56,765 bases of DNA from Polaromonas sp. (GCF_030689685.1 NZ_JAUYEY010000080.1:1-56765); one strand, 5' to 3'; positions 7,349 to 15,385 are shown, numbered from the stretch's first letter. Notes: generated by a model from the sequence alone, not told the origin. Translations and numbers: made by a program.

Positions 7349-8311
7349 TCAATTCTTTACTTCCTCAAAAGTGAACGCGGTAGCCAGTTTGATCAGCGCA
7401 AACTCCAGCACCAGGCCTACGATGCCGATGACAAAAATCGCGATGATGATGTTTTTGACGTTCAGGTTGTTCCACTCGTCCCAGACCCAGAAGCCAATGC
7501 CGACTCCACCGGTCAGCATTTCAGCCGCCACAATCACCAGCCAGGCGGTGCCTACGGCCAGGCGCACACCGGTCAGCATGTAGGGCAGCACGGCGGGAAA
7601 CAGGATTTTGGTGACGATCTTCCATTCGCTCAGGTTCAGCACCCGCGCCACGTTCATGTAGTCCTGCGGTACGCGCTGCACGCCGACGGCAGTGTTGATG
7701 ATCATGGGCCAGATGGAGCAGATAAAAATCGTCCATATCGCCGCCGGATTGGCACCCTTGAACACCAGCAGCCCAATGGGTAGCCAGGCCAGTGGTGATA
7801 CCGGCCTGAGCAGGCTGATCAGCGGGTTGAACATGCTGCTCAGAAATTTAAAGCGGCCAATCATGAAGCCAACCGGAATGCCTACGACTGCGGCCAGGCC
7901 GAAACCCATCGCCACCCGCTGGAGCGATGACAACACGTTCCAGCCTATGCCCTGGTCGTTTGGCCCCTTGCTGTAGAAGGGGTCGCTGAAAAGACTCACC
8001 GCCTGGGCAAAAGTATCCGCCGGCGATGGAATGCTGCCTTTGGTGGTGATGGATATCGCCATCCACAGCAATACCAGCAGGCCAAAGCCCAAAACGGGCG
8101 GCATGATGCCCAGCCATAAAAATGACATATCGCGGGGCGGCTTGTAAGCGGCCACCTTGGCCAATTGCTCCCTCTCCCCAGCAGGGGAGAGGGTTGGGGT
8201 GAGGGGGCTCCCAGCGGCTGCGCCAGCGCTTGCACCAGAACCCTCACCCCTGCCCTCTCCCGCTTGCGGGCGAGGGAGTAATGCGCTTTCATGAAAAACA
8301 GCAGCAACCAT
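7349..8311 (-). CDS. nrtB: Nitrate ABC transporter permease
   Basis: A 320-residue inner-membrane permease of the NrtB/SsuC family with about six membrane segments. The EAA-like loop runs from VARVLNLSEWKIVTKILFPAV (about 215-235). It forms the channel for nitrate with NrtA and NrtC. The start at 8311 is backed by AAGGAG placed 7 bases upstream. After only about 9 residues, however, the frame runs through two inverted REP elements: residues about 10-24 read LPRPQAGEGRGEG and about 35-48 read LTPTLSPAGERE. The recognisable protein resumes at LAKVAAYKPP. The N-terminal tail is therefore repeat-derived but in frame. Confidence 0.88.
   Translation of the reverse strand: MVAAVFHESALLPRPQAGEGRGEGSGASAGAAAGSPLTPTLSPAGEREQLAKVAAYKPPRDMSFLWLGIMPPVLGFGLLVLLWMAISITTKGSIPSPADTFAQAVSLFSDPFYSKGPNDQGIGWNVLSSLQRVAMGFGLAAVVGIPVGFMIGRFKFLSSMFNPLISLLRPVSPLAWLPIGLLVFKGANPAAIWTIFICSIWPMIINTAVGVQRVPQDYMNVARVLNLSEWKIVTKILFPAVLPYMLTGVRLAVGTAWLVIVAAEMLTGGVGIGFWVWDEWNNLNVKNIIIAIFVIGIVGLVLEFALIKLATAFTFEEVKN
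8167..8280. repeat. Inverted pair of REP elements inside nrtB coding sequence
   Basis: Two REP-type units lie in opposite orientation. One is at 8167-8206 (plus strand CTCCCTCTCCCC then GGGGTGAGGG) and the other at 8241-8280 (CCCTCACCCC then GGGCGAGGGAG). Each carries its own internal palindrome and about 34 bases separate them. Both are inside the nrtB reading frame. Single units of the same family occur at 25121-25155 and 40085-40121. Confidence 0.88.
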
Positions 8312-8336
8312 GGCGCTCTCCTTGGGCTGTGTTAAA

Positions 8337-9581
8337 TCAAGTTTTGATTTTGAAGCTGTCGGCGTACCTGGCTGGGTCTTTGCCGTCCCAGACCACGCCG
8401 TCCATCAGCTTGCTGGAGCGCATGGCGTCCTTGGGTATGCCGATCTTGGCCGCTGTGGCGGCTTGCTTGTAAATGTCGATTTGGCTGATCTGTTTGGCAA
8501 CAGCCAGGTAGTCCGGGTGGTCCTTGATCAGGCCCCAGCGCTTGTGCTGCGTGAGGAACCACATGCCGTCAGACAGGTAGGGGAAGTTCACGAAACCATC
8601 GCTTGAGAACTTCATGAAGTTCGGGTCATCCCAGGTTTTGCCCAGGCCGTTTTGGTAGCGGCCCAGAATGCGCTGGTTGATGGCATCGACGCTGGTGTTG
8701 ACATAGCTCTTGTCGGCAATCGTTTCTGCCATTTTGGTTTTGTTGCTCAGGCTGGCATCTATCCACTTGCCGGCTTCAAGAATCGCAGCCGTCACGGCGC
8801 GGCAGGTGTTGGGCATCTTTTTGGCGAAGTCGCCCGTGGTGGCGAGCACCTTTTCAGGGTGGTCTTTCCAGATGTCCTGCGTGGTTTGCGCCGTGATGCC
8901 AATGCCGTCAATGATGGCGCGGTGATTCCAGGGCTCGCCCACGCAGAAGCCGTCCATGTTGCCGACGCGCATGTTGGCAACCATTTGGGGTGGCGGCACG
9001 GTGATGACTTTGGCATCTTTCATGGGGTTGATGCCGTTGGCCGCCAGCCAGTAGTAAAGCCACATGGCGTGCGTGCCGGTGGGGAAGGTTTGCGCAAAGG
9101 TGTATTCACGTTTGTCCGTGGCCATGAGCTTGGCAAGCGATGGGCCATCCACCGCGCCTTTATCAGCAAGTTTTTTGCTCAGCGTGATGGCCTGGCCGTT
9201 GTGGTTGAGCGTCATCAGCACGGCCATGTCTTTTTTCGTACCACCCGCGCCCAGATGAACGCCGTAGGCTTGGCCCAGCAGCATGTGGGTCATGTCGTTT
9301 TCACCGGTTGTTACCTTGTCGCGGATGCTGGCCCAGCTGGCTTCCTTGCTCGGAACAATGGTGACGCCGTATTTTTTGTCAATGCCCAGAACCGATGCCA
9401 TGACAATGCTGGCGCAGTCGGTCAGTGGAATGAAGCCGATCTTGACCTCTTTCTTCTCGGGTGCGTCCGAGCCTTGCGCATAGACAACGGCACGCAGCGC
9501 CGGGCTGATTCCGGTGGCGCCTACGGCTGCGACCTGCAAAACAGTCCGTCTTGTCAGCGAAGATTTCAGCAGTTCGGTCAT
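8337..9581 (-). CDS. nrtA: Nitrate ABC transporter substrate-binding protein (Tat-exported)
   Basis: A 414-residue periplasmic receptor of the NrtA/CmpA family. The N-terminus has a twin-arginine signal, SLTRRTVLQVAAVGATG (R11-R12). The mature part starts near KKEVKIGFIPLTDCA and has the family segments GVTIVPSKEASWASI and NMDGFCVGEPWNHRA. It would deliver nitrate or nitrite to NrtB-NrtC. The ATG at 9581 has GGAG about 9 bases upstream. Upstream in-frame starts would place the leader terminator inside the coding region and are rejected. It is the first gene of nrtABC, preceded by a sigma-54 promoter and an antitermination-type leader. Confidence 0.92.
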   Translation of the reverse strand: MTELLKSSLTRRTVLQVAAVGATGISPALRAVVYAQGSDAPEKKEVKIGFIPLTDCASIVMASVLGIDKKYGVTIVPSKEASWASIRDKVTTGENDMTHMLLGQAYGVHLGAGGTKKDMAVLMTLNHNGQAITLSKKLADKGAVDGPSLAKLMATDKREYTFAQTFPTGTHAMWLYYWLAANGINPMKDAKVITVPPPQMVANMRVGNMDGFCVGEPWNHRAIIDGIGITAQTTQDIWKDHPEKVLATTGDFAKKMPNTCRAVTAAILEAGKWIDASLSNKTKMAETIADKSYVNTSVDAINQRILGRYQNGLGKTWDDPNFMKFSSDGFVNFPYLSDGMWFLTQHKRWGLIKDHPDYLAVAKQISQIDIYKQAATAAKIGIPKDAMRSSKLMDGVVWDGKDPARYADSFKIKT

Positions 9582-9601
9582 GGTCGGGGCTCCAGAAGTG
9601 A

Positions 9602-9686
9602 AAAATAAAAGCAAAAAACAAAAAACAAAAAAGGCGCTCGACCCGGACAAACACAAATGATGTGAATGCAGGGTGCGAACGCCTTT
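9602..9686 (-). terminator. Intrinsic terminator in the nrtA leader
   Basis: On the minus strand AAGGCGTTCGCACCC (9671-9685) can pair with GGGTCGAGCGCCTT (about 9631-9644). A small inner hairpin (CACA/TGTG) sits in the loop, and a long T-rich run follows (9602-9630). The terminator lies between the sigma-54 promoter and the nrtA ATG, so read-through is needed for nrtABC expression. Its 5' arm overlaps the second leader hairpin (9681-9698), as in ANTAR-controlled leaders. Confidence 0.75.
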
Positions 9687-9721
9687 GTTCATGAAGGCAT
9701 GCCGCTTCGCCGTTGAAGTGG
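9681..9721 (-). promoter_or_regulatory. ANTAR (NasT) antitermination target, P1/P2 hairpins
   Basis: P1 (9702-9721, minus strand) is CTTC-AACGGC-GAAG flanked by further CC/GG pairing. It is a stem with a six-base loop that has A at position 1 and G at position 4, as described for ANTAR-binding leaders. P2 (9681-9698) has stem GCCTT/AAGGC with a looser 8-base loop, and its 3' arm is also the 5' arm of the terminator. The NasT gene lies immediately upstream. I infer that NasT binding to P1/P2 prevents terminator formation. Confidence 0.65.
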
Positions 9722-9743
9722 AATACCTGGTGCTTTATCTCAG

Positions 9744-9760
9744 AGCAAAACCTGTGCCAA
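9744..9760 (-). promoter_or_regulatory. Sigma-54 (-24/-12) promoter for nrtABC
   Basis: The minus strand reads TTGGCACAGGTTTTGCT. GG and GC are ten bases apart and the match to TGGCACGNNNNTTGCW has one deviation. Transcription would start near 9733, about 12 bases ahead of the P1 hairpin, giving a leader of about 150 bases. Confidence 0.75.
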
Positions 9761-9800
9761 TTCCGTTTTCACTCGGTCTGGCCAGCAGTTAATGATTAAA

Positions 9801-9853
9801 TAGGCCTGTAGCCCTTTATTGGCGGGCGCAAGCAGCTATTAAAATAATAGCAA
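9801..9853 (-). repeat. Dispersed repeat, GCTAT...ATAGCTG family, copy 2
   Basis: The minus strand reads TTGCTATTATTTTAATAGCTG followed by CTTGCGCCCGCC and GGGCTACAGGCC. It is nearly the same as copy 1 in the first 33 bases. It lies between the NtrC-like site and the sigma-54 promoter, so it forms part of the looping DNA between activator and promoter. Confidence 0.75.
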
Positions 9854-9894
9854 GTGAAGGTGCGGATGCAGCGGGCAGAAGGGTTTTTCTGGTC

Positions 9895-9911
9895 TGCACT
9901 GTATTTGTGCA
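9895..9911. promoter_or_regulatory. Probable NtrC-binding site
   Basis: TGCACTGTATTTGTGCA matches the dyad TGCACYNNNNNGGTGCA with one mismatch. Its centre is about 145 bases upstream of the -24 element of the nrtA promoter, a normal enhancer distance. It implies nitrogen-limitation control. Confidence 0.5.
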
Positions 9912-9941
9912 TTGCACCATTTCGGCGTGATGCAAGTCGTC

Positions 9942-10574
9942 TCAGCCCAGCAAGTCGGCAGCGTCCAGCATGCGCTGCGCTACCTCGCCCAGGCGCAAGC
10001 CCTTGTTCATCGCGGCCTTGCGCAGCTTGTCATAGGCCGCTTTTTCGGTGAGGTCTTGCCTTTGCATCAGCAGGCCTTTGGCGCGGTCGATGATTTTGCG
10101 GTCTTGCAGCTCGGTTCTCACGTCGGCCAGCTCGCGCCGCAGGCCCTGCTCATGCTCAAACCGCGCCATGGCCACCTCGAGGATGGGGCGTATGCGTTCG
10201 GGCGACAAGCCGGCCACGATGTAAGCAGACACACCGGCTGCGACCGCATCTTTCACATGGCTGGTGTCGTTGTCGTTGGTGAACAGCACAATCGGGCGCC
10301 GCGCGTCGCGTGTGGCCATGACCACATGCTCCAGCGAATCGCGCGCCTCGCTTTCAGCGTCCACGATGATCATGTCTGGTTGCAACTGCGCCAGGCGCTC
10401 ATACAGAAAGGTGTCTGCGGGCAGCACAGCGACGATGTTGTAGCCGTTTTCCAGCAGGCTAATGCGCAACTGCCGGGAGCGTTCGGCCTGGGCTCTGGCG
10501 TCGCTGTCCGTGGCGATGCCTTCCAGCAGATCCGGAGCAATGATGACCAGGCGCAGGGACTGGGAAGGGGTCAT
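9942..10574 (-). CDS. nasT: ANTAR-domain antitermination response regulator NasT
   Basis: A 210-residue RNA-binding regulator. It has an N-terminal pseudo-receiver domain (about 8-125, with DMIIVDAES) and a C-terminal ANTAR domain (about 150-205) running from DRKIIDRAKGLLMQ to KGLRLGEVAQRML. ANTAR proteins bind paired hexaloop hairpins and suppress an overlapping terminator. Such hairpins and a terminator lie in the downstream nrtA leader. The usual partner NasS, a cytoplasmic nitrate-binding relative of NrtA, is not seen in the window; the adjacent NrtA carries an export signal and cannot easily take that role. Nitrate sensing by NasT must come from a protein elsewhere or from a new partner. 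Confidence 0.92.
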   Translation of the reverse strand: MTPSQSLRLVIIAPDLLEGIATDSDARAQAERSRQLRISLLENGYNIVAVLPADTFLYERLAQLQPDMIIVDAESEARDSLEHVVMATRDARRPIVLFTNDNDTSHVKDAVAAGVSAYIVAGLSPERIRPILEVAMARFEHEQGLRRELADVRTELQDRKIIDRAKGLLMQRQDLTEKAAYDKLRKAAMNKGLRLGEVAQRMLDAADLLG

Positions 10575-10607
10575 ACCAGATTAGCAGCAAGATTTAAGCC
10601 AATGCGT

Positions 10608-10698
10608 GCCCCCACGGTCGCTCACTGCGTGTAGCTTCCTTCCCCCCGAGGGGGCCGCTGCGCCTGCGGCCCGGCAAAGCCGGTTCCGCGGCCCCTAC
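10608..10698 (+). repeat. Three-hairpin 90-bp repeat, copy 2
   Basis: Starts GCCCCCACGGTCGCTCAC, then carries the CCCCC/GGGGG, GCCGC/GCGGC and CCGGC/GCCGG stem-loops and ends CCGCGGCCCC. It lies between divergent nasT and tsaD, the only copy not placed after a stop codon. Confidence 0.88.
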
Positions 10699-10735
10699 TG
10701 GTGTGGAAGAGTCCCCCAAACCTTACACTTGAACG

Positions 10736-11773
10736 ATGTTAGTTCTCGGATTTGAGTCTAGTTGTGACGAAACCGGTGTTGCGCTGGTGGATGCCTCTGG
10801 CGCAGGTGTGCCGCGCTTGCTCTCACACGCTTTGCACAGCCAGATTGCGATGCATCAGGCCTATGGCGGTGTGGTGCCGGAGCTGGCCAGCCGCGACCAT
10901 ATCCGGCGCGTGTTGCCATTGACTGAACAGGTACTCGCCGATGCCGGGCGAAGCTTGAAGGATGTTGATGTAGTGGCCTACACGCGCGGGCCTGGCTTGG
11001 CCGGCGCGCTGCTGGTGGGCGCCGGTGTGGCGTGTTCGCTGGCTGCGGCGCTTGGCAAGCCGGTGATGGGTGTGCACCATCTGGAAGGGCATCTGCTGTC
11101 GCCTTTTCTCAGCCAGGATCCGCCCGAATTTGCGTTTGTAGCTCTGCTGGTCTCGGGCGGTCATACCCAGTTGATGCAGGTGGACCGTGTTGGCTGCTAC
11201 GCGGTGCTGGGTGAGACGATTGACGATGCCGCCGGTGAGGCTTTTGACAAGTCGGCCAAGTTGCTCGGCCTGCCTTACCCCGGTGGGCCGCATCTGGCCA
11301 AGCTGGCGCAGGGTGGTGACGCCCAGGCCTTCAAGTTGCCCCGACCCCTGCTGCACAGCGGCGATCTGGATTTTTCATTTTCTGGCCTGAAAACGGCGGT
11401 GCTGACCCAGGCCAGAAAGCTCGGAGAACCCATGGGCGAGCAAGCACGGGCCGATCTGGCGGCCTCCACTCAGGCGGCGATTGTTGAAGTGCTGGTTAAA
11501 AAATCACTGAAGGCGCTGGAGCAGACCGGCCTGAAGCGTCTGGTGGTGGCCGGCGGGGTGGGTGCCAATACCTTGCTGCGTGAGCAGCTCAACCTGGCCT
11601 GCGGCAAGAGAGGTATCCGCGTGTACTACCCCGAACTGCATTTGTGCACCGACAACGGCGCGATGATTGCGCTGGCCGCCGGCATGCGCTTGCAGGCCGG
11701 ACTGGAAAGCGTGCAGCGCGGCTACACCTTTGACGTGAAGCCGCGCTGGGGTCTGGCGGAAATAAGCGCCTGA
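10736..11773 (+). CDS. tsaD: tRNA N6-threonylcarbamoyladenosine (t6A37) transferase TsaD
   Basis: A 345-residue cytoplasmic enzyme of the Kae1/TsaD family. It transfers threonylcarbamoyl from TC-AMP to A37 of ANN-decoding tRNAs together with TsaB and TsaE. The ASKHA-fold N-terminus [11 protein letters not shown], the metal ligands in HHLEGH (H115, H119) and the nucleotide-binding SGGHTQ (140-145) and VAGGVGAN motifs are all present. The length is normal. The ATG at 10736 has only a weak ribosome-binding site. It stands alone, convergent with the hsp20 gene 23 bases away. Confidence 0.96.
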   Translation: MLVLGFESSCDETGVALVDASGAGVPRLLSHALHSQIAMHQAYGGVVPELASRDHIRRVLPLTEQVLADAGRSLKDVDVVAYTRGPGLAGALLVGAGVACSLAAALGKPVMGVHHLEGHLLSPFLSQDPPEFAFVALLVSGGHTQLMQVDRVGCYAVLGETIDDAAGEAFDKSAKLLGLPYPGGPHLAKLAQGGDAQAFKLPRPLLHSGDLDFSFSGLKTAVLTQARKLGEPMGEQARADLAASTQAAIVEVLVKKSLKALEQTGLKRLVVAGGVGANTLLREQLNLACGKRGIRVYYPELHLCTDNGAMIALAAGMRLQAGLESVQRGYTFDVKPRWGLAEISA

Positions 11774-11796
11774 TGCCCTGTTGCCCCGCTGGGGGC

Positions 11797-12198
11797 TCAG
11801 GCGATTGTTAGTGTTGCCACGTTGCTGACCGGGACTTTTTTGCCCAGGGTCAGCGTCAAAACCCCGTTTTCCAGCTTGGCTGTGCTGGCGGTCACATCGA
11901 TTTCCAGCGGAAAGCGCCAGGCGGCCTTGACCGTGCGGGCAGCGTCGGCCTTGCTGGTGACGCGCACCACATCGGCTTCGATGCCGATATCGAGCTGTTC
12001 TTTGGTCAGACCCGGAACATCAAGTTGCAGCGAGTAGGCCTTGTCGCCATCTTCAACGCTGGCCGATGGCGTGGAACGGGCGCCGGACAACGAGCCCAGC
12101 GTGTCATCCAGAAATTTTTCCAGGGCAAGGTTGCTCACCACTTGAGAGGCGGGACGCTGATGGCTGCGGACAGGACGGTTGGCAAGTGAATAAAACAT
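11797..12198 (-). CDS. Small heat shock protein (Hsp20/alpha-crystallin family)
   Basis: A 133-residue ATP-independent chaperone. The alpha-crystallin domain spans about 40-130, with LQLDVPGLTKEQLDIGIEAD and the family end motif LENGVLTLTLGKK. The C-terminal I-x-I/V-type tail is reduced to TLTIA. AAGGAG lies 7 bases before the ATG at 12198. It is divergent from the solute receptor at 12315, with a 116-base shared upstream region in which I see no clear heat-shock promoter. Confidence 0.9.
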   Translation of the reverse strand: MFYSLANRPVRSHQRPASQVVSNLALEKFLDDTLGSLSGARSTPSASVEDGDKAYSLQLDVPGLTKEQLDIGIEADVVRVTSKADAARTVKAAWRFPLEIDVTASTAKLENGVLTLTLGKKVPVSNVATLTIA

Positions 12199-12314
12199 GT
12201 GAACTCCTTGGGTTGGCGGAGAAAAAATCCCCCTTACACTTCGCGGCTCTCAACCGTGATCGCCGCATGCACAGCAGGTAGGCGCGTCGCAAGTTATTTC
12301 AAGGAAATTTTTGA

Positions 12315-13601
12315 ATGTATTTTTTTGCTCCACAGCTCTTGAAACGGACGGCACTGACCCTAATCGCCGGCGTGTTCTCACTGGGCGTGGCGGCGCAGCA
12401 AACACCCGCTGCTCAGGCCCCTGTGCGCGTGGCACTGATCGAAAGCCTGTCCGGCCCTTTTGCCAATACCGGCGAGGCGGTGTTTCGCAACCTGGTGTGG
12501 GCGGCTGAGCGTGTCAATGCGCGCGGCGGTATCAAGCTGTCCGGCGGCAACCGGCCGCTGGTGTTTGAGCGTTACGACAGCAAGGGTCAAAATGAAGAGG
12601 CCCTGTCGGCGCTGCGGTCGGCGATTGACGACGGCATCACCCTGGTGGCCCAGGGCAACTCCTCAGCCATCGCTGCAGTGCTGATTGATGCGATCAACAA
12701 ACACAATGAACGCGAACCGGCCAAACGGGTGCTGTTCATGAATTATTCGGCGGTTGACCCGGTGTTGACGAATGAAAAATGCAGCTACTGGCACTTTCGC
12801 TTCGACGCCCATGCCGACATGCGCATGGCGGCCTTGATGGATGTGCTCAAGGACGACAAGGCGCTCAGAAGCGTCTACCTGATCGGGCAGGACTACAGTT
12901 TTGGTCAAGCGGTGGTGCGGGAAGCGCGCAAACAGTTGGGCTTGCAGCGTCCGGACATTCAAGTCGTCGGTGATGAGCTGCACCCCATGGGCCGCGTCAA
13001 GGACTTTCTGCCCTATGTGGCCAAGATCAAGGCCAGCGGTGCGCAGGCGGTGCTCACGGGCAACTGGGGCAACGATCTGACTCTGCTGGTCAAGGCCGCC
13101 AGGGAAGTGGGCTTTGAAGGCAAGTTCTACACCTTCTACGGCAATGCGCTGGGTGTGCCTACGGTGCTGGGTGAAGCTGGCGTGGGCAAAGTTATCGCTG
13201 TGGCCGACTGGTTTCCCAACGCACCAAGCGCTCAGTCCGAAGCCTTCTACCAGTCCTTCCTCCAACGCTTTCCCAAGCCGCAGGACGACTACGTTCACAT
13301 GCGCATGCAGTTGATGGTGGAAGCACTGGCCCAGAGCATCGAAAAAGCCGCCAGCCTGGAATCTGCGGCGGTCGCTGCCCAGCTTGAAAAGGCGAGCGTG
13401 CTGTTTGCCGGCCACAAGGGCGTGATGCGCGCGGCCGACCACCAGTTCCAGCAGCCTCTGTTGGTGGCCGTCATGGATAAACAAGGTGCACCCGGCGTCA
13501 AGTTCGATGTGGAAGGTTCGGGCTACGGCTTTCGCGTGATCAAGACCATTGATGCAGCGCGGTCCGAACAGGCGCACAGCTGCAAAATGATTCGGCCATG
13601 A
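12315..13601 (+). CDS. Branched-chain amino acid-type ABC transporter substrate-binding protein
   Basis: A 428-residue periplasmic binding protein of the LivJ/type I fold. The signal peptide covers about 1-27 (ending GVAAQ), followed by the family start VRVALIESLSGPFANTG. Segments NWGNDLTLLVKAARE and YTFYGNALGVPTVLGEAG mark the second lobe. The ligand is unknown; the family binds amino acids, amides or aromatic acids. No permease or ATPase genes of this class are adjacent, so it is an orphan receptor working with a remote transporter. The tail ends in a Cys-containing stretch (HSCKMIRP). A long inverted repeat follows the stop. Confidence 0.85.
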   Translation: MYFFAPQLLKRTALTLIAGVFSLGVAAQQTPAAQAPVRVALIESLSGPFANTGEAVFRNLVWAAERVNARGGIKLSGGNRPLVFERYDSKGQNEEALSALRSAIDDGITLVAQGNSSAIAAVLIDAINKHNEREPAKRVLFMNYSAVDPVLTNEKCSYWHFRFDAHADMRMAALMDVLKDDKALRSVYLIGQDYSFGQAVVREARKQLGLQRPDIQVVGDELHPMGRVKDFLPYVAKIKASGAQAVLTGNWGNDLTLLVKAAREVGFEGKFYTFYGNALGVPTVLGEAGVGKVIAVADWFPNAPSAQSEAFYQSFLQRFPKPQDDYVHMRMQLMVEALAQSIEKAASLESAAVAAQLEKASVLFAGHKGVMRAADHQFQQPLLVAVMDKQGAPGVKFDVEGSGYGFRVIKTIDAARSEQAHSCKMIRP

Positions 13602-13615
13602 AAACATAAGTATTT

Positions 13616-13714
13616 CAACAAAGAGATCAGGAGGTCAAGGAGGAAGAAAAGGCAGAGAAAACATCTAAAACTTTCCCTCGTGTATTCCTCCTTTACCTCC
13701 TGATCTCCTTGTTC
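13616..13714. repeat. Long inverted repeat after the solute receptor gene
   Basis: Arms of about 30 bases (13616-13645 and 13685-13714, purine-rich GAGATCAGGAGGTCAAGGAGG and its near-complement) flank a loop of about 39 bases. It sits between the receptor stop and the aminotransferase start and could terminate or stabilise the upstream message. Confidence 0.8.
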
Positions 13715-13740
13715 AAAATCTTTGCATTTAAAAGTATCCA

Positions 13741-14922
13741 ATGCGTCAAACCGTTTTAAACCTCCAAGAATCGATGATCCGCCAGGTGGCCAATGCCGGT
13801 CTGGGGCGCGGCGATGTATTGAAATTCTGGTTTGGCGAAAGTGACGAGGCGACGCCTTCGTTTATTCGTGAAGCTGCCATCGCGTCGCTACAGCAGGGTG
13901 AGACCTTTTATGCCCACAACCTGGGGCTGGCTGAACTGCGCGAAGCCATCGCCGCTTATTGCAGCAACTTACGCTGTGAGGGGGCGGCGCCCGTGGGGGC
14001 CGACCGGATTGCCGTCACCTCGGGTGGTGTCAATGCGCTGATGCTCGCCGTCCAGGCGGTGGTCGATGCCGGCGATGAGGTGGTGGCAGTCACACCGGTC
14101 TGGCCCAACCTGACCGCGCAGCCGGTCATCATGGGCGCGCGGGTGCGCTGCGTGAGCCTCCAACCGGTCGCGGGCCGCTGGCAACTTGACATGGACGAGT
14201 TGCTGGCGGCCGTGACGACACGGACCCAACTGCTGATCGTCAACTCACCGAACAACCCGACCGGCTGGACCCTGAGCCGCGCCGAGCAACAGGTGCTGCT
14301 GGCGCATTGCCGCAAGACGGGGACCTGGATTCTGGCTGACGAAGTCTACGAGCGCCTGTATTACGAAAGCAGCCCCAATGGATGCGCCCCGAGTTTCCTG
14401 GATATCGCGGCGCCCGATGACCGGCTGATGGTTGCCCATAGTTTCTCGAAGAGTTTTCTGATGACAGGTTGGCGCCTGGGCTGGCTGGTGCTGCCGGCGT
14501 CGGCCACCACCCACATGGGCAAGCTGATCGAGTTCAACACCTCCTGCGCGCCGGTTTTCATCCAGCGTGCGGGCGTGGTGGCCCTGCAGCGGACGGACGA
14601 GGTCACGCCGCAGGTCGTGGCGCACCTGAAAAGCTGCCGGGACACGCTGGTGCCGCTGCTCCAGGCTGTGCCGGGGGTCGAGCTGTCCCCGGCGCCGGGC
14701 GGCATGTATGTTTTTTTTCGGCTGGCCGGGCAGGGCGATGCGTTCGAGACGGCCAAACGGCTGGTCATTGAGGCCGGGCTGGGGCTGGCGCCGGGCGATG
14801 CCTTCAGTGTCGACCGCTCGCCTGTGATGCAGGGCTGGCTGCGCTGGTGTTTTGCCAGCCAGGACCGGGCGCGGCTGGGTGAAGGCGTCAACCGGCTGAG
14901 GGGCTGGCTGGCTCGGCGCTGA
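13741..14922 (+). CDS. Class I/II pyridoxal phosphate-dependent aminotransferase
   Basis: A 393-residue fold-type I aminotransferase of the aspartate aminotransferase group. It shows the substrate/PLP loop FGESDEATP, the YAHNLGLAELREAIAAY segment, NSPNNPTG with the PLP-binding Asn, LADEVYERLYY with Asp and Tyr, and the Schiff-base Lys in SFSKSFLMTGWRLGW. The last Arg (about 360) would bind the carboxylate. The exact amino acid is not predictable. It is cytoplasmic and transcribed alone; rpsO follows after its own promoter. Confidence 0.9.
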   Translation: MRQTVLNLQESMIRQVANAGLGRGDVLKFWFGESDEATPSFIREAAIASLQQGETFYAHNLGLAELREAIAAYCSNLRCEGAAPVGADRIAVTSGGVNALMLAVQAVVDAGDEVVAVTPVWPNLTAQPVIMGARVRCVSLQPVAGRWQLDMDELLAAVTTRTQLLIVNSPNNPTGWTLSRAEQQVLLAHCRKTGTWILADEVYERLYYESSPNGCAPSFLDIAAPDDRLMVAHSFSKSFLMTGWRLGWLVLPASATTHMGKLIEFNTSCAPVFIQRAGVVALQRTDEVTPQVVAHLKSCRDTLVPLLQAVPGVELSPAPGGMYVFFRLAGQGDAFETAKRLVIEAGLGLAPGDAFSVDRSPVMQGWLRWCFASQDRARLGEGVNRLRGWLARR

Positions 14923-14937
14923 TAAAGCTGGCTGGGC

Positions 14938-14943
14938 TATAAT
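14938..14943 (+). promoter_or_regulatory. Probable -10 element of the rpsO promoter
   Basis: A perfect TATAAT lies 16 bases after the aminotransferase stop. No good -35 is seen (weak GGCGCT at 17-bp spacing). The message would have a leader of about 110 bases ahead of rpsO, room for S15 autoregulation as known in other bacteria. Confidence 0.45.
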
Positions 14944-15063
14944 CCAAAGCTCTGCACAAAAAGCGGGCGTCTCGCATGAGGCACACGCTGCAGAACACGA
15001 CGGCTCCGGTCAACTCCCACTTCGGGAACACTGGGCCGCTCGCAAGTTACACAAGGAAAATCC

Positions 15064-15330
15064 ATGATTGCAAAATCCGTGAAGGCTGAGATCGTTCAGT
15101 CCAACGCACGCGCTGCCAATGACACCGGCAGCCCGGAAGTTCAGGTCGGCCTGCTGACCGGCCGCATCAATGAACTGATGCCCCATTTCAAAACCCACGC
15201 CAAGGATCACCACGGTCGCCGCGGCCTCCTGCGCATGGTGAGCCGCCGCCGCAAGCTGCTGGATTACCTGAAGTCCAAGGACGCCGCCCGTTATGTGGCG
15301 TTGATTGCCAAGCTTGGCCTGCGTAAATAA
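15064..15330 (+). CDS. rpsO: 30S ribosomal protein S15
   Basis: An 88-residue ribosomal protein of normal length that binds the central domain of 16S rRNA. The family core runs from [19 protein letters not shown] to [29 protein letters not shown] lies just upstream of the ATG. It is followed by a strong terminator and then pnp, the conserved rpsO-pnp order. Confidence 0.98.
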   Translation: MIAKSVKAEIVQSNARAANDTGSPEVQVGLLTGRINELMPHFKTHAKDHHGRRGLLRMVSRRRKLLDYLKSKDAARYVALIAKLGLRK

Positions 15331-15346
15331 TCGGTAAAACGACTGC

Positions 15347-15385
15347 AAAGCGCCTGAGTTGGTTCTTCTGACTCAGGCGCTTTTT
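15347..15385 (+). terminator. Intrinsic terminator between rpsO and pnp
   Basis: Stem AAGCGCCTGAGT/ACTCAGGCGCTT with a loop of about 11 bases and a T-run directly after. It lies 17 bases past the rpsO stop. Partial read-through would link rpsO with pnp. Confidence 0.92.

Noticed and set aside
9582..9692. An upstream NrtA start at 9692.
   Set aside because: It would place the leader terminator and T-run inside the coding region and bury the twin-arginine signal.
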